Shown: positions 1 to 6,329, counted from the first letter of the stretch. The stretch: DNA of 10,756 nucleotides from an uncultured Christensenella sp. (GCA_905210905.1 CAJLYQ010000062.1:1-10756), one strand, 5' to 3'. Notes: generated by a model not told the origin, from the letters alone. Program-made: numbers and translations.

Positions 1-452
1 CCGCCGCTGCCGCCTTCGCCTGTTATTACAGACAAAACGATCGTTCTTAACTTTGTCGATTCGGCTATGGTTTCTGCAATCGTTCTCGCTATGCCGTTTC
101 TTTCCGATTCTTCCTTACAATCCGCGCCTTGGGTATCCACAAACGTAATAACGGGTCGCCCAAACTTCTCCGCTTGCTTCATAAGGCGCAGTGCTTTTCC
201 GTAACCGGACGCATTTGCGAAACCGAAATTTCTTTCTATTCTTTCTTCGATATTTTTACCTTTTTCGGTAGCGATTACCGTTACGGGAATATCGCATAGC
301 AGACCGATACCGCCTATTACCGCCTTATCGTCGCCGGTTTTTCCGTCGCCGTGAAGTTCGTGAAAATCTTCGAAAATCGCTTTAACGTAGTCGGACGCAG
401 TCGGGCGAATATTGCTACGCGAAAATTTAATTTTTTCGTAAATATCAGCCAT
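1..452 (-). CDS. accA: Acetyl-CoA carboxylase carboxyltransferase subunit alpha (partial, C-terminus outside window)
   Basis: AccA pairs with AccD to form the carboxyltransferase of acetyl-CoA carboxylase, which moves CO2 from carboxybiotin to acetyl-CoA and yields malonyl-CoA in the cytoplasm. The 150 visible codons start at ATG 452-450 and run off the left edge inside the GEGGSGG glycine motif. Family landmarks are RPTASDYVKAIF (residues 16-27), ELHGD (32-36), DDKAVIGGIG (41-50), RNFGFAN (74-80), GYGKALRLMKQAEKF (83-97) and GEGGSGG from 145. The start overlaps the fabD-accD stop by one base (TAATG), with a GGGAG ribosome binding site seven bases upstream, so the subunits are probably translationally coupled. 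It begins near the RPxxxDY block, without the long N-terminal helical region of E. coli or Staphylococcus AccA. The usual DTxGAyPG segment reads DTQGADCK. About 100 or more C-terminal residues should lie beyond the window. Confidence 0.93.
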   Translation of the reverse strand, partial: MADIYEKIKFSRSNIRPTASDYVKAIFEDFHELHGDGKTGDDKAVIGGIGLLCDIPVTVIATEKGKNIEERIERNFGFANASGYGKALRLMKQAEKFGRPVITFVDTQGADCKEESERNGIARTIAETIAESTKLRTIVLSVITGEGGSG

Positions 453-2065
453 TATTTTTCTCCCTTCTTTTTGTTCGTTTTAAGCATAAACGCGACGTAT
501 TCCCTTTGTTCTTCATACGGCACGATGTCATCGATAAATCCGTTTTTTAATTGAAATTCCGCGGTTTGAAAATCGTCGGATAAAACGCTTTTTGACATTC
601 TTTCCACCACTCTGCGCCCGGCAAAACCTATTCTCGATTCGGGTTCGGCGATAATAACGTCGCCGAGCATTGCAAAACTTGCGGTTGCGCCGCCCATAGT
701 CGGATCGGTTAAGATCGACAAAAAGAACAATCCTTTATCCGAGTGTTTTTTTACGGAGGCGGCGGTTTTTGCCATTTGCATCAGGGATAAAATTCCTTCC
801 TGCATTCTTGCGCCGCCGGACGCGGTTATTCCCACTACCGGCAAGTCGTTGCTCTCAGCGTACTCGAATATTTTTCCGATTTTTTCACCTACAACCTTTC
901 CCATCGACCCCATCATAAATGACGATTCAAAGGAAAAAACGCAGGTTTTTTCTCCTTTAATCGAAGTAATTCCCACAATAACCGCTTCGCTTTCTCCGCT
1001 TTTTGCTTTTTCTTTTTCGATTTTTTCTTCATATCCGTCGATACCAAGCGGATTAGACGGCAAAATTTCCGAAAAAATTTCGGAAAAAGCGTTTTCGTCG
1101 CTTAAATAAACGATCCTTTCTCTTGCGCTCTTCTTAGTCACTTTCACCCCTGATTCTTTCACGATTTTTTCGAGAGAAAGGACGTCGCAACAAGCGTAAG
1201 TTTTTACGTTTGCAAGCGTTTTTCTTACGAAACCGACGAGAGTTTTTCCTGCGCCGACTTCGATAAAAGTATCTACTCCGTTTTTTTGCAGATTTTTTAA
1301 TATTTTTTCAAAACGAACGGGCGAAGACGCTTGCGAAGAAACGAGCCTATTTATTTCGTTTTTATCGGACGGATAAAGTTCTCCGGTAACATCGGAAAAA
1401 ACGGGTGTCGACGGAATATTTATTTCGGTATTTTCCAGGAATTCGGCGATTTTCTCGCTCGCCTCTTTCATTATCGGCGTATGGAATGCGCCGCTTACCG
1501 GCAAAACGACCGCTCTTCCGCCGTTTTCTTTCACTTTAACGACGAATTCGGCAATTTTGTCTTTCCTTCCCGATACGGATATTTGCCCGGTACAATTAAA
1601 ATTAACCGCCCACAAATCGTTGGTTTTTCCTATGATTTCCGTTATTTTTTCTTCGCTTAAACCCATTACCGCCGCCATTGCGCCGTCGTAGTTTTCGCTT
1701 AATTCGTTCATTTCCTTAGCACGGACGAGTACGAGTTTGTATGCGTTTTCTTCGCTTAACGCTCCGGAAAAGCACAACGCAGGGATCTCGCCGAGAGAAA
1801 AACCTGCTAAATAATCGGGTTTAATTCCGTTTTTACGAAGTTCTTCGGCGAAAGCAAGTGCGGTTAAAAACAGCGCAGGTTGCGCGTTTTTCGTTAGGTT
1901 CAGTTCGCTTTGTTTGCCGTAAAAACAAGTTTTTTGCGTGCCGAAATTAAGGTTTTCGCCCATATCGAAAATCCTTTTTGCGTTCTCGCTCGTGCGGTAC
2001 AGGTCCAGTCCCATACCCACGGTTTGCGCGCCTTGCCCGGAAAAAAGAAAAGCGATTTTGCCCAT
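452..2065 (-). CDS. FabD-AccD fusion: malonyl-CoA:ACP transacylase joined to acetyl-CoA carboxylase CT beta domain
   Basis: One 537-residue open frame covers two successive steps. Residues 1-300 are FabD: GQGAQ (10-14), nucleophile S90 in GFSLGE (usually GHSLGE), R115, H195 in GAFHT and EVGAGKTL (269-276), so the transacylase looks complete. Residues 311-525 are the AccD carboxyltransferase core: ARERI (314-318), FMMGSMGKVVG (383-393), SGGARMQEG (416-424), LTDPTMGGATASFA (452-465) and GFAGRRV (480-486). The join is tight, and the N-terminal four-cysteine zinc finger of ordinary AccD is missing; only the adjacent C292-C293 lie nearby. I chose ATG 2065 because AGGGGA (2075-2070) precedes it and FabD homology begins at its first residues. 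An upstream in-frame start at 2107 would run 41 bases into fabZ. The gene starts one base after the fabZ stop and overlaps accA by one base. No frameshift is needed to obtain the fusion, so it is unlikely to be a simple sequencing error. Confidence 0.92.
   Translation of the reverse strand: MGKIAFLFSGQGAQTVGMGLDLYRTSENAKRIFDMGENLNFGTQKTCFYGKQSELNLTKNAQPALFLTALAFAEELRKNGIKPDYLAGFSLGEIPALCFSGALSEENAYKLVLVRAKEMNELSENYDGAMAAVMGLSEEKITEIIGKTNDLWAVNFNCTGQISVSGRKDKIAEFVVKVKENGGRAVVLPVSGAFHTPIMKEASEKIAEFLENTEINIPSTPVFSDVTGELYPSDKNEINRLVSSQASSPVRFEKILKNLQKNGVDTFIEVGAGKTLVGFVRKTLANVKTYACCDVLSLEKIVKESGVKVTKKSARERIVYLSDENAFSEIFSEILPSNPLGIDGYEEKIEKEKAKSGESEAVIVGITSIKGEKTCVFSFESSFMMGSMGKVVGEKIGKIFEYAESNDLPVVGITASGGARMQEGILSLMQMAKTAASVKKHSDKGLFFLSILTDPTMGGATASFAMLGDVIIAEPESRIGFAGRRVVERMSKSVLSDDFQTAEFQLKNGFIDDIVPYEEQREYVAFMLKTNKKKGEK
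1139..1151 (-). promoter_or_regulatory. Candidate internal RBS and GTG start for a free AccD domain
   Basis: Inside the FabD-AccD frame, exactly at the domain junction, AGGGG (1151-1147) is followed by a five-base spacer TGAAA and an in-frame GTG (1141-1139, codon 309). Initiation here would give an AccD of about 229 residues starting two residues before the SARERI block. The geometry matches a normal ribosome binding site, but such motifs also arise by chance in purine-rich coding sequence, so this is only a candidate. Confidence 0.3.
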
Positions 2066-2066
2066 T

Positions 2067-2513
2067 TTATCCCCTGTCGTACACGGCGTTTTTGTCGGCG
2101 ACGGCAAAAGTTAAGGTGCCTTTGGCAAAGGTTTCTTCGCCCACTTTTACCACCGCTTCGAATGCGGTAAGCACGCCGCCCTGACGAATTTTTTTCACGG
2201 AAACGTCCAGCGTGTCACCGGGAATTACCGCTTTCATAAACTTGAATCCGTCCACTTTGAGCAGTACGTCGACCTTGCCGTCGTCTTCGCCGAGATCGAT
2301 ACAAATCGAGCAAAGTTGCGCGCAACATTCGATTATCAGCACCCCCGGCATAATGGGCGCGCCAGGAAAATGTCCGACGAAATACGGCTCGTTAATCGAC
2401 ACGTTTTTTATTCCGCGCGCACTTTCGCCTTTAACGAACTCCGTCACCCTGTCCACGAATTGGAACGGCGGACGTTGTTTCAGCCTTTCGTTTACTTCGA
2501 GTATGGTCATCAT
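2067..2513 (-). CDS. fabZ: 3-hydroxyacyl-ACP dehydratase, FabZ type
   Basis: FabZ removes water from (3R)-hydroxyacyl-ACP to give trans-2-enoyl-ACP; it is a cytoplasmic hotdog-fold enzyme. The 148-residue product matches the family's usual 140-150. It shows the N-terminal RPPFQFVDRV block (14-23), then GHFPGAPIMPGV (47-58) with catalytic H48, and E62 on the following helix (LIIECCAQ). KGTLTFAV (about 131-138) closes the fold. The first ATG (2513-2511) overlaps the fabG stop in the string ATGATGA; a second ATG follows immediately at 2510. GGGGG at 2527-2523 lies nine bases before the first ATG and is the best ribosome binding site, favouring 2513. The stop is one base from the fabD-accD start. 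A FabA-type isomerising activity cannot be excluded by motif alone, but length and sequence favour FabZ. Confidence 0.93.
   Translation of the reverse strand: MMTILEVNERLKQRPPFQFVDRVTEFVKGESARGIKNVSINEPYFVGHFPGAPIMPGVLIIECCAQLCSICIDLGEDDGKVDVLLKVDGFKFMKAVIPGDTLDVSVKKIRQGGVLTAFEAVVKVGEETFAKGTLTFAVADKNAVYDRG
2070..2075 (-). promoter_or_regulatory. Ribosome binding site that sets the fabD-accD start
   Basis: AGGGGA lies four bases before ATG 2065 and overlaps the last codons of fabZ. It supports starting the fusion protein at MGKIAFLFSGQG rather than at the in-frame start 14 codons upstream. Confidence 0.75.
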
Positions 2514-3241
2514 AGCGACAAACCCCCGTCAATAATTATTACTTGCCCCGTGACGTAAGAAAACGCGTCGTCGCACAAAGCGCAAACCACGCTTGCCACT
2601 TCGTCCGCTTTCCCGAACCGTCCGCAGGGTATCGCCTTTGCGTATTCCGATTTTTTATCTTCGCCGAGAGAATCGATTATTTCGCTTTCGATAAACCCAG
2701 GCGCAACCGCGTTGACTCTGATATTTTTCGGAGCGAGTTCTTTCGCAAGTACTTTCGTCATTGAATTGATCGCGCCTTTCGTCGCCGAATACACGCTTTG
2801 CCCCGGCAACGCAACGAACGAACTTACCGACGAAACGTTGATAATAACTCCGCTTTTTTGGCGAAACATTTTTAATGCGGCTTGACGGGCGCAATAAAAA
2901 CAACCTTTAACGTTTACGTCAAAACTTTTGTCCAACGTTTTTTCGTCAAGCATCAGCAAAAACTCGTCTTTCACTATCCCTGCGTTATTAACCAAAACGT
3001 CGATACTTCCGAAAGTTTTTACCGTGAAGTTTATAAGGTTTTTAACTTGATTTGCATCGGTAATTTCCGCTTGAAAAATCTCCGCTTTTCCGCCGCTAGA
3101 CGTTATTTCTTCTTTTACCTTTTTTGCCTTTTCTTCGTTCTTTCCGTAGTGCAGAACCACGGCGTAGCCGCTTTGGGCAAGTTTTTTTGCGCAAGCCGAA
3201 CCGATCGCCCCGGACGCACCCGTAATCAACGCTGTTTTCAT
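2510..3241 (-). CDS. fabG: 3-oxoacyl-ACP reductase, FabG type
   Basis: FabG reduces 3-oxoacyl-ACP to (3R)-hydroxyacyl-ACP with NADPH in the cytoplasm. The 243-residue protein is a classical short-chain dehydrogenase, about the same length as E. coli FabG (244). It has the cofactor loop TGASGAIG (7-14), NNAG (85-88) and the full catalytic tetrad N110, S138, Y151 and K155 (YSATK, 151-155). The FabG-typical VAPGFIES block spans 179-186 and the C-terminal GQVIIIDGG spans 232-240. ATG 3241 is chosen because AAGGA (3253-3249) sits seven bases upstream and the TGxxxGxG fold begins right after it. The in-frame start at 3277 would run into the upstream ketosynthase gene. It starts one base after that gene's stop and shares four bases with fabZ, so the three are probably coupled in translation. 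Confidence 0.94.
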   Translation of the reverse strand: MKTALITGASGAIGSACAKKLAQSGYAVVLHYGKNEEKAKKVKEEITSSGGKAEIFQAEITDANQVKNLINFTVKTFGSIDVLVNNAGIVKDEFLLMLDEKTLDKSFDVNVKGCFYCARQAALKMFRQKSGVIINVSSVSSFVALPGQSVYSATKGAINSMTKVLAKELAPKNIRVNAVAPGFIESEIIDSLGEDKKSEYAKAIPCGRFGKADEVASVVCALCDDAFSYVTGQVIIIDGGLSL

Positions 3242-3242
3242 A

Positions 3243-5552
3243 CTATCTTCCTTCGTCTTTACCGAGTACGACGGCACAGCACGATCCGCCCGTTGCGCTC
3301 GATATTACCATTATTTTTTCTACCTTTTTACCGTTATCCGACGTGCCGATACTTTTAATCGCTCCGCTTAAAGTAAGCGCGGCGGTCACAACGCAAAGCA
3401 TAGCGGTACTCGCTCTTCCGTCGCCGAAATATTCTTTAATATTAAGCGCGTTTACGTCGCCGAACAGTTCTTCTATCTCTTTGTTATTAGTTATTACGTC
3501 TTCGCTCGGCAAATCGAAATAAAGCGCGCCTATTTCTTTTGCGGACGTTTTTGCGTCCGTCAACGCTTGTCTTATCGCCGAGAGCACCCCGTCACCATCA
3601 ACGCAAAAATCGCCGTAAGGGGTACTGAAATGCGATTTTCCGTATCCGTAAATACGGCAATGTACTTTTGCTCCGCGGTTAAAAGCGTTTTCTTTTTCTT
3701 CAACAAGCACGCTCGCCGCACCGTCGGAAAGAACTCGCGTGGCGTCTTTCCCGTCGAAAAATCCGATTTTTTCGTACAAGTCGGTAATCGTATCGCTGCC
3801 GTCGTCCGCACCCACCGAGAGAATAGCCTTTGCACGGCGTTTTTTAATCTCTTCGCACGCGACAGCCACACATTCAAGTCCTGACTGCGAACCGTTGGTT
3901 AACGTTGCGTTATATCCTTTTATTCCCGAGCAAATGGACAGATGACCGCCTGCGGCGTTGTATACGGTATTAGGAAATTTGAATGCGCTGCCTGCCTTGA
4001 TACCTTTTTCTACGAGTGTTTTTTGAAAATCGCACCCACCGCCGAGCGAACCGAGAGCAGTGCCGATTATGATACCGGTATCGAAGGAATTTTCTTCGTT
4101 TACGTCGTATTTTCCATCCTTAAGCGCGTTAATTCCCGATACGGTAACCATTTTGCCGAGATTGTCCATTTTACGGTAAAGCGGCATTTTTATACCGAGA
4201 GAAAGAAGTTCTTCCACGCTGATTTCCGTATTAATAACCGCCGAATCAGGTTTTTCCCTTCCGTCGAATTTCTCGACTAATTCGTCGATATTCTTAACAA
4301 ACGGCGTGGTTATTCCTATTCCGGTAATAACCGCTTTTCTTTCGATTTCCGTTTTTTCTTCGTTTAATGTTTTTGCTTTTTTTGTGAAAATCACGCTTGC
4401 GTTCGTTCCGCCGAAGGCAAACGAATTGTTCATTACGGCAGATAAATCCGCTTTTTTTGCCGTGTTTTTTACCACGTTTACGGTTTGTTTATTTTCGCCG
4501 TCTTGCTCTTCGGAATTATCTTCGTCAAAGCCCGTAGTCGGCAAAATATAGCCGCTTTCTAGCGTTTTTACGCAGAAAACCGCTTCCATTGCGCCTGCCG
4601 CACCCAGACAATGTCCGGTCATCGACTTCGTGGAACTTACGTCCACCGTCGTTCCGTCAAAAATTTTGCTTAGCGACAGCCGCTCCGCTTCGTCGTTTTT
4701 CTTCGTTCCCGTGCCGTGAGCATTGACGTAGCCGACTTCGCTCGGAGTACAATTTGCGTCCGAAAGAGCGGTTTTTATAGCGTTTATTTGCCCTTCTCCG
4801 TCCGCTCTCGGAGCGGTAAGGTCGTATGCGTCGGCGGTAATTCCGCTCCCTGATACGAAACAATAAATCTTTGCGCCGCGCTTTTTGGCGTGTTCGTACG
4901 ATTCGACGATCAACGCCCCCGCGCCTTCTCCGAGCGTAATGCCTTCGCTACGGTTAAACGGCGAACAACCTTTCGGATCGAGCGCGTGCAGAGCGAGAAA
5001 CCCGGCAAACGGTACGCCCGAAAAAGCGTCGCTGCCGCCGACTATCGCAACGTCTTGTTTACCTTGTTCTATAAGGTCGCAAGCGATCGAAATCGACATA
5101 GTGCCTGCGGCGCAGGCGTTGGCAACGTTGGTGACGAACCCTTTCGCGCCGTATTCTTCGGCAATTTTGACCGCAATGGGCGCAATGGGCATATTGAGCG
5201 CGTTTTCTTTTGTCGGAAAACCGCCGTAATAGCGTTCTCCGCTACGCACTCCGCCGATACAACTACCGAAAATTACCGCCGTTTTTTCGCCGAAACAAGT
5301 AATTTTGGCGTCGGAAACGGCTTCATTAACCGCGTGAAGGGCAAGACTAACCGATCTGTCGCAACCGCTTTTTTCGACGTTTTTATCCGTTACTTCGGCG
5401 GCTAAATCGGCGTAGCAACCTTCGGTATCGACGGTGGTAGTTTTTTTAATGCCGTTTTTGCCGTTTTTTGCGTTTTCGAAACACTCGTCGGCGGTATTGC
5501 CGAGCGCACAGATAAGACCTAATCCGGTAATTACGACTCGTTCTCTTTTCAA
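3243..5552 (-). CDS. Tandem beta-ketoacyl-ACP synthase: active KS fused to a Cys/His-less KS (chain-length-factor-like)
   Basis: The 769-residue protein carries two thiolase-fold condensing domains. KS1 (1-395) is complete: C147 in NACAAG, H279 in NAHGTGT, K309 and H314 in STKSMTGH, LGEGAG (207-212) and FAFGGTNAS (378-386). It should condense acyl chains with malonyl-ACP. KS2 (about 405-769) starts again with RKAVITGIG after a linker of about ten residues. At the nucleophile it reads NGSQSG (553-558, Ser for Cys), the first His region reads YFDLPSED, and the second has K706 but Asp at the next His position (711). KS2 therefore looks unable to condense and may act as a structural or chain-length partner, as in KS/CLF pairs of aryl-polyene and type II polyketide systems. 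The domains are divergent, so this is not a recent duplication. The TTG start at 5552 is preferred because AAGGA lies eight bases upstream; a TTG at 5585 would run into the carrier-protein gene. Confidence 0.9.
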   Translation of the reverse strand: MKRERVVITGLGLICALGNTADECFENAKNGKNGIKKTTTVDTEGCYADLAAEVTDKNVEKSGCDRSVSLALHAVNEAVSDAKITCFGEKTAVIFGSCIGGVRSGERYYGGFPTKENALNMPIAPIAVKIAEEYGAKGFVTNVANACAAGTMSISIACDLIEQGKQDVAIVGGSDAFSGVPFAGFLALHALDPKGCSPFNRSEGITLGEGAGALIVESYEHAKKRGAKIYCFVSGSGITADAYDLTAPRADGEGQINAIKTALSDANCTPSEVGYVNAHGTGTKKNDEAERLSLSKIFDGTTVDVSSTKSMTGHCLGAAGAMEAVFCVKTLESGYILPTTGFDEDNSEEQDGENKQTVNVVKNTAKKADLSAVMNNSFAFGGTNASVIFTKKAKTLNEEKTEIERKAVITGIGITTPFVKNIDELVEKFDGREKPDSAVINTEISVEELLSLGIKMPLYRKMDNLGKMVTVSGINALKDGKYDVNEENSFDTGIIIGTALGSLGGGCDFQKTLVEKGIKAGSAFKFPNTVYNAAGGHLSICSGIKGYNATLTNGSQSGLECVAVACEEIKKRRAKAILSVGADDGSDTITDLYEKIGFFDGKDATRVLSDGAASVLVEEKENAFNRGAKVHCRIYGYGKSHFSTPYGDFCVDGDGVLSAIRQALTDAKTSAKEIGALYFDLPSEDVITNNKEIEELFGDVNALNIKEYFGDGRASTAMLCVVTAALTLSGAIKSIGTSDNGKKVEKIMVISSATGGSCCAVVLGKDEGR
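3249..3253 (-). promoter_or_regulatory. Ribosome binding site that sets the fabG start
   Basis: AAGGA lies seven bases before ATG 3241, inside the final codons of the ketosynthase fusion. It supports starting FabG at MKTALITGASG and argues against the longer in-frame reading from 3277. Confidence 0.7.
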
Positions 5553-5556
5553 AACG

Positions 5557-5808
5557 TTATTCCTTATGTCCGACGATGTAAGCAACGATGGAATTTATCG
5601 TAGCGAAGTTTTCACGCGGAATACCCGTCATATCTACTCCGTATTCGCCGTCCGCAAACGCGATAATTTCCAGTCCGTCGATAGAACCCAGCCCGATTTC
5701 TCCGTCGCCGAAAAGCAAAACGTCGTCTTTAAGCAGTTCTTTTTCGATGCCGAGCGTTTCGCTTATAAAGTTTTTTAACGCTTCTTTTACTTCGTTTTCG
5801 TTTAACAT
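5557..5808 (-). CDS. Acyl carrier protein (phosphopantetheine-binding)
   Basis: This is an 83-residue acidic carrier protein that would hold the growing acyl chain as a thioester on phosphopantetheine. The predicted attachment site is S42 in the string IGLGSIDGLEII (38-49). The usual DSL/DSI-D context reads G-S-I-D, so the Asp before the Ser is lost. The preceding LFGDGEIGLG loop recalls carriers that work with dedicated KS/CLF systems (aryl-polyene or flexirubin type) more than the housekeeping AcpP consensus; that comparison is from memory. ATG 5808 follows TAAGGAG, a strong ribosome binding site that overlaps the acpS stop, leaving a nine-base gap between the genes. Being next to acpS suggests that enzyme primes it, and the ketosynthase fusion starts four bases downstream. 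The carrier identification is firm; the subtype is not. Confidence 0.88.
   Translation of the reverse strand: MLNENEVKEALKNFISETLGIEKELLKDDVLLFGDGEIGLGSIDGLEIIAFADGEYGVDMTGIPRENFATINSIVAYIVGHKE
5561..5565 (-). promoter_or_regulatory. Ribosome binding site that sets the TTG start of the ketosynthase fusion
   Basis: AAGGA, within the last codons of the carrier-protein gene, lies eight bases before TTG 5552. No ATG is available near the start of KS homology (KRERVVITG), so this site is the main reason for choosing the TTG codon. Confidence 0.7.
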
Positions 5809-5817
5809 TGGTACTCC

Positions 5818-6135
5818 TTATTCGGTTTTTAACACGGTCGCAACCGCGTATTCGCCGTGATGACTTATCGAAACTTTCAGTTCGGGGTGGTCGATTACGA
5901 AAGGCTTTCCGCTTTCGTCGTTGTCGATACGGTAAAACAGGTAGTTTTTATCCTGCGTTGCCTTAAAAATCGCTTCTTTGCACGCCCACCGCGCCGCCGC
6001 AAACTCTGCCTTGCGCTTTTCGCTTTTGAACGAAGAAAACTTTTCGTACTCGTTTTCTTTGAGAAAAAACCGATAAAACCGCTCGTCTTTTCCCGAAAAA
6101 TCGCAAATATTCGCTATGTCTACGCCGATTTCCAT
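5818..6135 (-). CDS. acpS: Holo-[acyl-carrier-protein] synthase
   Basis: AcpS transfers 4'-phosphopantetheine from CoA to the conserved Ser of acyl carrier proteins, with Mg2+, in the cytoplasm. The 105-residue product is slightly short for the family (about 115-125). It shows IGVDI (3-7) with metal-binding D6, FAAARWACKEAIFKA (45-59) with E54, the SGKPFV segment (75-80) and SISHHGEYAVA (89-99). ATG 6135 is the first codon of the homologous region. The ribosome binding site is modest (TAGG/GGGG upstream), weaker than at the next gene. It is the first gene of the operon, about 36 bases after the predicted transcription start, and is followed after nine bases by the carrier protein it presumably activates. 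Size and motifs fit the trimeric AcpS type rather than the larger Sfp type. Confidence 0.92.
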   Translation of the reverse strand: MEIGVDIANICDFSGKDERFYRFFLKENEYEKFSSFKSEKRKAEFAAARWACKEAIFKATQDKNYLFYRIDNDESGKPFVIDHPELKVSISHHGEYAVATVLKTE

Positions 6136-6177
6136 TCGCCTACCCCGTATTGCGCATTTCTTAACACGCCGCTTATA

Positions 6178-6206
6178 ATTATATCAAATATTCCGCTTTT
6201 TTTCAA
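6178..6206 (-). promoter_or_regulatory. Sigma-A-type promoter for the acpS-accA operon
   Basis: On the minus strand TTGAAA (6206-6201) is followed by a 17-base spacer and TATAAT (6183-6178). Transcription should start near 6171, leaving a leader of roughly 36 bases before acpS. The stretch just upstream (about 6210-6260) is A/T-rich, with A/T runs that could act as an UP element. No clear FapR or FabT operator palindrome is recognisable. Confidence 0.8.
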
Positions 6207-6261
6207 TACGAGAAGTCTATATTAACGAAAACTAACGTATAAACGAAAAAATATATCAAAA

Positions 6262-6281
6262 TATAAACTTATCGGTTTATA
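6262..6281. repeat. Short perfect inverted repeat between terminator and promoter
   Basis: TATAAAC (6262-6268) and GTTTATA (6275-6281) form seven-base perfect arms around a six-base centre. It lies about 56 bases upstream of the acpS -35 box and abuts the U-tract of the upstream terminator. It could be a regulator binding site, or chance in A/T-rich DNA. Confidence 0.4.
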
Positions 6282-6282
6282 A

Positions 6283-6310
6283 AAAAAAGAACGGTCGCCC
6301 GTCCTTTTTT
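6283..6310 (-). terminator. Intrinsic terminator after the GT80-like lipoprotein gene
   Basis: Read on the minus strand, AAAAAAGGACGG pairs with CCGTTCTTTTTT around a GCGA loop (12 pairs including one G-T), followed by more U. It lies about 20 bases after the lipoprotein stop and isolates that gene from the acpS operon. The A/U flanks may also let it work on the other strand. Confidence 0.88.
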
Positions 6311-6329
6311 ATTAAGTTTACAGATTGGA

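Noticed and set aside
2066..2107. Upstream in-frame extension of FabD (MPSPTKTPCTTGDK...)
   Set aside because: It would overlap fabZ by 41 bases, has no homology to FabD, and the start at 2065 has a clear AGGGGA site.
2882..3358. 158-codon open frame on the plus strand across the fabG-ketosynthase junction
   Set aside because: It is opposite two well-supported genes, its product is rich in Phe/Arg with no recognisable domain, and no promoter or RBS precedes it.
3246..4340. Second ketosynthase domain as a decaying pseudogene
   Set aside because: The frame is fully open, the fold landmarks are kept and only catalytic positions changed, which fits a retained non-condensing domain better than decay.
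4890..5405. 171-codon open frame on the plus strand, antisense to the first ketosynthase domain
   Set aside because: It mirrors the strongly conserved KS1 region; no start signal or protein motif supports it.
5553..5585. Upstream TTG start for the ketosynthase fusion at 5585
   Set aside because: The extra 11 residues are a shifted reading of the carrier-protein end; the TTG at 5552 has AAGGA at ideal spacing and begins at KS homology.
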